57,875 nucleotides of DNA, taken from Acrocarpospora phusangensis (GTDB lineage: Bacteria; Actinomycetota; Actinomycetes; Streptosporangiales; Streptosporangiaceae). Of the stretch, positions 52,563 through 57,875 are shown piece after piece. The notes beneath the pieces were generated by a model. It saw only the letters and a program-made list of their open reading frames with translations. It had not been told where the DNA came from and searched no databases. Both the position numbers and the translations under genes were made by a program. Each line of letters begins with the position of its first letter. Positions within the stretch are counted from its first letter, which is position 1. The stretch lies in contig NZ_BOOA01000055.1 in the NCBI RefSeq assembly GCF_016862995.1, positions 1-57,875 on the forward strand, written 5' to 3'.

Positions 52563-55144
52563 CGGGCGACCTCGAGGTTGTAGGTGGCCTGGTACAGCCG
52601 GGTTGCCGCGGCCTCGTCCGGGATCCCGGCGCTGTCCAGGGCGTCCACGTAGCGCAGGGTCTCGTCGTCGAAGAGCAGGCCGATCCTGGCCCGCAGGTCG
52701 CTCCGCGCCTTGGCGCTGATGCTGCGCAGCGACTCGGCGCCGAGCAGCCCGCGCAGCAGCCGCTGCGGCAGGGCGCTGTTGCCGGAGCCGACCGACACGT
52801 CGGTGGTCCCGTATCCGAGCAGACCCACCGTGAAGATCAACGACAACGACTGCACATCGAAGGAGACCAGCTTGGCCACCGAACGTTTGGTGACGCCCTC
52901 GGTCCTGATCAGCTCGGTCACGTGGTCCTGCCACGAGGTGACCATCCGGGCGGTCCGGCGCACCGCCTCCTCGGTCGGGCGGCCGAGACCGGGGATGGCG
53001 GCCAGCTTGTCGCCGGCCCCGGCCCGCTGCCGCCAGCGGGTGACGACCTCCTCGGCGGCGCGCTGGGCGGCCGAGGTGATCACCGATTCGAGGCCGGTGT
53101 GCAGGGCACCCTTGAGCGCGCGTAGCCGTTCCGGGCCGTGCTGGCCCGACTTGGAGGCGCGGCGCAGCTGTAACGTGCGCATGAGATCACCGGATCCGGC
53201 GAAGTCCTGCCACCGGGCCAGCACCTCGCCGCGCAGCAGCGAGCCGTTCCTGGTCGCCTCGTCGATCTCGGCCAGCGCGCTCATGTACGCGGAGTCCACG
53301 TCGGAGCGCAGGTCCGCGCGGAGCGCCACCTGGGTCTCCAGGTGGCGGGCGAGTGCCGGGACACGGTTGCGGAAGCTGTTGAGCACGCCGTTCAGGGTCA
53401 TCTGGATGGCCTGGGTGCGCCGCTGGTCGTCCACGGACAGTTCGGCCAGCCACATGCGCAGCTCGGTGACCTGGTCGTCGGGGAGGCGGCCGTTGGTGAC
53501 CGCGGTCTCGTTGACGACGAAGCGTTCGACTTCGCCCAGGCCGTACTCGTCGAGCATGCGGACGAAGTGCTTCACGATCACGTCGCGGGACTTGACGGGG
53601 ACCCGGGACAGGATGATCACCAGGCGGGCGTTGCGCTCCTTGGCCAGGCGGAGCAGGCCCCAGGAGGGGGCGTCGGCGTACCGGGCGGCGGTGGTGACGA
53701 ACACCCAAAGGTCGGCGGCGTCGAGCATGCGGTGCGCGATCTGGTGGTGTTCCTCGACGACCGAGTCGATGTCGGGGGTGTCGAGCAGGGCGACGCCCTG
53801 GGGCAGCCGTTCGGTGGGGGCGATCACGATGCTGTCCACGCCCGCGCCCTCGCCCGGCTTGTCCAGCCTGGTCAGGCCGGCGAGCAGGTCGCCCTTGACG
53901 AACCAGTCGCGGTCGTCGGGATGACAGGCCAGGACGGGCGTACCGGTGGTCGGGCGGCGGACCCCGGTGGCGCTGACCTGCTGCGCCGCGAGCGTGTTGA
54001 CCAGGGTGGACTTGCCCGCGCCGGTGCTGCCCGCGACCACGATCAACGCGGGGGCGGTGCTCATGTGCACGCGCGGGATCACGTAGTCGTCCAACTGCGT
54101 CAGGACGGCGGCCTGTGCCTTGCGCGCTTCGTCGGCGCCGGGCACGTCGAGTCCGAAATGCAGGCCGGTGACGGCTTCCCTGAGCTGGTTCAGCGCGGAC
54201 GTCAACGCGGCCGAGACCGTCGTGGGCAGCTTCTCCTCATGGACGGGTTCCGTGAACTCGCGGACGGGTTCCGTGAACGTTCCACTCGCCTGCGGCGACC
54301 CCGCCGCGTCACGGGGGATATTCCACCGGGTATCGTCGGTGGAGCCGCTGGCGGCGAAATGGCCTACGGAGCGGCTTTCGGGCTTCTCTGGTTCGGGAGA
54401 ATCGGCCGCGAAAGGCTCAGGGTCGGCGGAGTCGGCGACCTGGTCTGCGATGTCGTCCAGGGTTGCGTCATCCGCGGAGTCCGAAAGATCATCCGGACGG
54501 TCCGTGAGGCCGTCGCTCTTGGGGCCGCTGCCGGCCTTCGGCGGATGTGTGGCGGGCGAGGACACGGAATTGTCCTCCTTGGTGCTCGCCGTTTCGATAG
54601 AAGAGTCCGGCTCACGTTTAGGACTGTTCGCCCTGGCGATCGGCGTGAACGCGTCGCGAGGCGGAGAATCGCTCGCGGAATCGCGTGGCGCCTTGGTTCT
54701 GGAGGGCGGGGTGAAATAACTCCGCGGTTCGTCGGATTCACCGAATTCCGACTCCGCAGGAGTTTTGTCGGATTCCGCCGCACCAGGCTCCGCGTCGGAC
54801 TCCGAGGCGGAGGGGGCTCCTGGTTCGGGGTCCGGCTCCTCCGCTGGGGTCGAACTGACCGACAGGTGGGCCCAGGCGCTCTCCGATTTCCTGCCCGCCG
54901 ACCCTTCCTGGGCCGGGAGGACCTTCGCCTTGGCGGCCGTGACGGCAGCAGAGTTGATCACTGGTTCCGGAGTGGAGTCCGGTGGCGGGTCGTCGGGCCT
55001 GATGGCGCGGAACGACGCCGTCTGCTCACCAGGACCCTCGTCGACCTGGTCATTCACGATTTCTCCCGAGGCGCCGCTCGCTGGGTCACCCGGTGCGTCA
55101 CCGGAAGCATGCTCGTGTCCGGGCACGTTGGCGGCCGACTTCAC
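52559..55144 (-). CDS. Large dynamin-like GTPase with disordered N terminus
   Basis: The protein has 861 residues. The first ~300 are acidic, Ser/Pro/Glu-rich and apparently disordered. The GTPase domain starts near 320, with G1 GSTGAGKSTLVNTLA, a switch region SATGVRRPTTGTP, G3 LLDTPDIDSV and strand RLVIILSRVPV. A long helical region (about 560-860) follows with one hydrophobic patch (SLSLIFTVGLLGYG) that could act as a membrane paddle. It starts with GTG overlapping the cobA stop (GTGA) and ends overlapping the next GTPase (ATGA). The pair probably acts together, as bacterial dynamins often do; septation or membrane repair are possible roles. Confidence 0.85.
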   Translation of the reverse strand: MKSAANVPGHEHASGDAPGDPASGASGEIVNDQVDEGPGEQTASFRAIRPDDPPPDSTPEPVINSAAVTAAKAKVLPAQEGSAGRKSESAWAHLSVSSTPAEEPDPEPGAPSASESDAEPGAAESDKTPAESEFGESDEPRSYFTPPSRTKAPRDSASDSPPRDAFTPIARANSPKREPDSSIETASTKEDNSVSSPATHPPKAGSGPKSDGLTDRPDDLSDSADDATLDDIADQVADSADPEPFAADSPEPEKPESRSVGHFAASGSTDDTRWNIPRDAAGSPQASGTFTEPVREFTEPVHEEKLPTTVSAALTSALNQLREAVTGLHFGLDVPGADEARKAQAAVLTQLDDYVIPRVHMSTAPALIVVAGSTGAGKSTLVNTLAAQQVSATGVRRPTTGTPVLACHPDDRDWFVKGDLLAGLTRLDKPGEGAGVDSIVIAPTERLPQGVALLDTPDIDSVVEEHHQIAHRMLDAADLWVFVTTAARYADAPSWGLLRLAKERNARLVIILSRVPVKSRDVIVKHFVRMLDEYGLGEVERFVVNETAVTNGRLPDDQVTELRMWLAELSVDDQRRTQAIQMTLNGVLNSFRNRVPALARHLETQVALRADLRSDVDSAYMSALAEIDEATRNGSLLRGEVLARWQDFAGSGDLMRTLQLRRASKSGQHGPERLRALKGALHTGLESVITSAAQRAAEEVVTRWRQRAGAGDKLAAIPGLGRPTEEAVRRTARMVTSWQDHVTELIRTEGVTKRSVAKLVSFDVQSLSLIFTVGLLGYGTTDVSVGSGNSALPQRLLRGLLGAESLRSISAKARSDLRARIGLLFDDETLRYVDALDSAGIPDEAAATRLYQATYNLEVAR

Positions 55145-56394
55145 GGAACCCGCTCCGCTCGCACCATCTCAATCTCCTGGCCGACTCCGACGACGTCCCC
55201 GACGATCACGATCGCCGGGGGCCGAAGCCCGGCGGCGGTCACTCGCTCCGCCACAGTGGACAAGGTGGCGATTACTGCGCGCTGGGTGGGAAGAGTACCG
55301 TCCTGTACCACCATTACGGGAGTTTCCGGCGAACGTCCGTCACCTTGCAGCCTTTCGGCGATCTCAGCGATACGTTCAACCGCCATCAGAAGTATCAGGG
55401 TTCCCTGGGATCGCGCCAATCCCATCCAGTCCACCGTCGAATCCGGATGCCCCGGCGGCACGTGGACGGAGACCACGTGGAAGTCCTGGCTCACCCCGCG
55501 ATGGGTGACCGGAACCCCCGCCGCGGCCGGGACCGCCACCGCGCTCGTGATGCCGGGCACCACGGTCACCGGGATGTCCGCCTGCGCGCACGCGATCATC
55601 TCTTCGCCACCGCGCCCGAACACGAACGGGTCGCCGCCCTTGAGGCGGACCACGAAACGCCCGGCCTTGGCGTGTTCGACGAGCAGTTCGTTGATGCGTT
55701 CCTGGGACAGGAACCGCCCGTACGGCACTTTCGCGGCGTCGATGAGTTCGACGTCGGGCGGGAGTTCGTCGAGCAGGCTGCGCGGGGCGAGCCGGTCGGC
55801 CACGACCACGTCGGCCTGGGCGAGGAGTTGGCGGCCGCGGACCGAGATCAGGCCGGGGTCGCCGGGCCCGCCGCCGACCAGGGCCACGCCGACCGGTTTG
55901 GTGCGGTGGCGGCGGGCGTCGACCGTACCGTCCCGGAGGGCGCTCACCACGGCGTCGCGGATTCCGGCGGCGCGGCGGGGGTCGCCGCCCGCGGTGACGG
56001 CGATGCCGACCTCGTCGACCCGGCCGCTCGCCGGGGTCCAGGCGGCGGAGGCGTCCTTGTCGTCGGCGCGTACGCACCAGATGCGTTTGGCGTCGGCTTC
56101 GGCGGCGATGGCCGTGTTGGCCTCACGGTTGCTGGTGCAGGCGTGGACCAGCCAGGCTCCGTCGCAGTCGCCGGGCTGGTATCGCCGGCGCTCCCAGATC
56201 ACGCGGCCGTCGGCGATCAGGTCGTCCAGGGCCGGGGTGACGCTCGGCGAGACCAGGGTGATCGACGCACCCGCGTCCAGGAGGGCGGGCACCCGGCGCT
56301 GGGCGACGCGGCCGCCTCCGACGACAAGCACCCGCCGTCCGTCGAGCTGCAGTCCGAGCAGATAGGGCGCCATCTCTCCCCATTGGGTCAACAC
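55141..56394 (-). CDS. cobA: Uroporphyrinogen-III C-methyltransferase with CysG-like N-terminal domain
   Basis: A bifunctional siroheme/cobalamin enzyme of about 417 residues. The N-terminal part (about 1-150) is a precorrin-2 dehydrogenase-like NAD domain (GRRVLVVGGGRVAQRRV, then WLVHACTSNREANTAI). The C-terminal tetrapyrrole methylase has VALVGGGPGDPGLISVRG, ADVVVADRLAP, VRLKGGDPFVFGRGGEE and VPGITSAVAVPAAAGVPVTHRG, which is SUMT. The start is GTG 56394 or ATG 56373. It is the first gene of a run in which it overlaps the large GTPase gene by 4 nt. The link between tetrapyrrole methylation and the GTPases is not explained. Confidence 0.92.
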   Translation of the reverse strand: MLTQWGEMAPYLLGLQLDGRRVLVVGGGRVAQRRVPALLDAGASITLVSPSVTPALDDLIADGRVIWERRRYQPGDCDGAWLVHACTSNREANTAIAAEADAKRIWCVRADDKDASAAWTPASGRVDEVGIAVTAGGDPRRAAGIRDAVVSALRDGTVDARRHRTKPVGVALVGGGPGDPGLISVRGRQLLAQADVVVADRLAPRSLLDELPPDVELIDAAKVPYGRFLSQERINELLVEHAKAGRFVVRLKGGDPFVFGRGGEEMIACAQADIPVTVVPGITSAVAVPAAAGVPVTHRGVSQDFHVVSVHVPPGHPDSTVDWMGLARSQGTLILLMAVERIAEIAERLQGDGRSPETPVMVVQDGTLPTQRAVIATLSTVAERVTAAGLRPPAIVIVGDVVGVGQEIEMVRAERVP

Positions 56395-56516
56395 CAGTCT
56401 GTTTAAGAGGTAAACCTACCTCCTGACCTGTGACGCCACTCACGAGATGGGCCTTATCGCCCGTCAAACAAGGGCTTCAGCGCCCTTCGGGCCGGGACTA
56501 CGGCGCGCTACGTGCC

Positions 56517-57530
56517 TCAACGTCCTTCGAGCAGGGGCTTCCTGGGGTTCCAGGGTTCGCCTCCCGCGGCGACCTCTCTCCGGCGGGCGATGGCGGACAG
56601 CGCTTCGAGCACGACCCGGTTGCCGAGGAAGGCGGTGATGTCAGCATGATCGTACGGCGGGGCGACCTCGACGACCTCGACGCCGAGGACCGGCAATTCG
56701 TAACAGATGCGGCGGACCGCGTCGAGGAGTTCACGGGCGGTGAGGCCGCCGGGCTCGGGTGTGCCGGTGCCGGGGGCGTGGCCCGGGTCGCAGACGTCGA
56801 TGTCGACCGAGAGGAAGATTCCGTCGCAGTCGTCGAGGGCGATGGTGAACGCCTCGGTGAGGCATTCGGGGAGGCCTCGGGCGACGATTTCCGTCATTTC
56901 GTAGGAGCGCATGTTCTGCTGGGCCATCCAGCTGAGGATCTTCGGGCCTGGCCAGTAGCCTCGCAGGCCGAGCTGGAGGAAGCGGTCGCCGCGGATGGCG
57001 CCGGATTCGATCAGGCGGCGCATGGGCTGGCCGTGGCCGTACAGGTGGCCGAACTCGATCTCGCCGGTGTCGGCGTGGGCGTCGAAGTGGATCATGGAGA
57101 CTCGGCCGAAGCCGTGGTGGCGGGCGACGCCTCGGGCGTCGGGGAGGGCGATGGTGTGATCGCCGCCGAGGATGATGGGGATGGCGCCGGATTTGGCGAT
57201 CGTGTAGACGGCGGCCTCGATGTCCTTGATCGAGTTCTCGATGTCGCCCGAGTAGCATTCGACGTCGCCGGCGTCGAGGACTTTGAGATCTTTGAGGCCG
57301 TCGACTCGGAGAGCCATGCTCGGGCGGGAGCCGTCGTGGGCGAGATAGCACGCCTGGCGCAGGGCCTGTGGTCCGAAGCGGGCGCCGGGGCGGTTGCTGG
57401 TGCCTCCGTCGAAGGGCGCTCCGACGATCACGACGTCGGCGTCGGCGAAGGTGCTCTCGTCGGTCAGATCGCAACGCTCGACACCGAGGAACGTGATATC
57501 TGGCCCGAACATGGGCCCATACCTAGCCAT
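56517..57530 (-). CDS. speB: Agmatinase-like ureohydrolase
   Basis: A manganese hydrolase of 337 residues related to arginase and agmatinase; the latter makes putrescine and urea. The binuclear metal motifs are complete: LGGDHTIALP, HFDAHADTGE and SVDIDVCDPGHAPGTGTPEPGG. The N-terminal NRPGARFGPQALRQA is the usual substrate-loop start. Related enzymes act on guanidinobutyrate or guanidine, so the substrate is not certain. The start at 57530 lies very close to GGAGG; the ATG at 57512 is possible. It lies 122 nt upstream of cobA on the same strand. Confidence 0.92.
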   Translation of the reverse strand: MARYGPMFGPDITFLGVERCDLTDESTFADADVVIVGAPFDGGTSNRPGARFGPQALRQACYLAHDGSRPSMALRVDGLKDLKVLDAGDVECYSGDIENSIKDIEAAVYTIAKSGAIPIILGGDHTIALPDARGVARHHGFGRVSMIHFDAHADTGEIEFGHLYGHGQPMRRLIESGAIRGDRFLQLGLRGYWPGPKILSWMAQQNMRSYEMTEIVARGLPECLTEAFTIALDDCDGIFLSVDIDVCDPGHAPGTGTPEPGGLTARELLDAVRRICYELPVLGVEVVEVAPPYDHADITAFLGNRVVLEALSAIARRREVAAGGEPWNPRKPLLEGR

Positions 57531-57875
57531 ACCTCCATCTTCTACCCCAAGTCCCAGTGGTATCGGTCAGTCACCAGTCTGACAGGGGGCGGCACCGACT
57601 TCGCGTTCGGCCTACGACGCGCAGGGCCCAGTCACCAGTTCGACCGGGGCGGCATCCCGCCGTTTGTCCGGCGAGGTACCGCGAGGCGCGACTTTCTGGG
57701 CATGGGATATCGAAAGCTCCAGAGGTCTACGGGCAGGGCGGCCGAGGGGCGGGCGGCCGATCCCTGTCTCGTCGAAGTCCCGCATTGGCCTGTTGGCGAG
57801 GTGATTGCCACGTCGAGAATTCCCGGTCTGCCAGGCGATGGTCATCTCGTCGAACGCCCCCGGATGTTCTGGCGG
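57531..57875. other. Upstream region of speB with a 61-bp-spaced direct repeat
   Basis: CAGTCACCAGT(ct/tc)GAC followed by GGGGCGGCA occurs at 57568 and again at 57629, a 61-bp period. The rest holds a 77-codon minus-strand frame (57845 to 57612) with no recognisable product. I see no confirmed gene up to the window end. Confidence 0.4.

Noticed and set aside
57612-57845. A 77-codon minus-strand frame at the right edge
   Set aside because: It has no ribosome site or known motif, and it crosses the direct repeat. It could be a decayed gene, but the evidence is too thin.

Overview
The window is a very GC-rich, densely packed piece of actinobacterial chromosome. Many starts are GTG or TTG, and coupled genes often share a GTGA or ATGA junction. 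The gene content (actinobacterial bL37, Rip1-type site-2 protease, Eis-like acetyltransferase, SpoIIE-type phosphatases, GlbO, EttA) fits a filamentous actinomycete. My guess is the Streptosporangiales, but the order is inferred and not shown. I see no rRNA, tRNA, CRISPR array, prophage or complete insertion sequence.

Left part (1-6.5 kb): a cut-off gene, a GNAT acetyltransferase and an SDR oxidoreductase sit among degenerate tandem repeats and the remnant of an IS3-type transposase. Next is a compact signalling module (2995-6024): a membrane kinase with an altered phosphoacceptor motif, a second kinase-like membrane protein lacking the catalytic motifs, and an overlapping NarL/LuxR response regulator. 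A hemerythrin-like protein lies tail to tail with it.

Middle part (6.6-33.5 kb): mostly metabolism and cell maintenance. It holds an LLM flavin oxidoreductase, TrpB2, a GAF-SpoIIE-HATPase phosphatase, a DeoR regulator coupled to galT, the 25-residue ribosomal protein bL37, a probable c-di-AMP (ydaO) riboswitch in front of a secreted coiled-coil protein, Rip1, a response regulator with a degenerate receiver facing a membrane SpoIIE phosphatase, an Eis-like acetyltransferase, RpiB, peptide deformylase, an aldehyde dehydrogenase, PepN, an amidase/DUF5130 cluster, a NERD protein, IlvD and a WYL protein.

Right part (33.5-57.9 kb): an FmdB zinc ribbon beside a 150-bp tandem repeat array; GNAT; an HNH endonuclease preceded by a coupled 40-residue ORF; prolyl oligopeptidase; PurU; a Nudix hydrolase; a TPR-type XRE regulator coupled to a GNAT and divergent from an 86-residue protein; an MscS channel; GlbO and a GH13 enzyme; a GGDEF-EttA-thioesterase group; an SSB paralogue; and a minus-strand run of agmatinase, CobA/CysG-like methyltransferase and two large membrane-linked GTPases whose last three genes overlap by 4 nt. 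Between the GTPases and ssb lies a cluster of four DnaA-box-like nonamers.

The most interesting items are the kinase/pseudokinase/regulator trio, the DnaA-box cluster, the riboswitch with a non-standard downstream start, the tandem repeat arrays, the 36-bp dispersed repeat, the coupled 40-residue ORF before HNH, and six genes with a -10-like hexamer 6-7 nt from the start codon that look leaderless.
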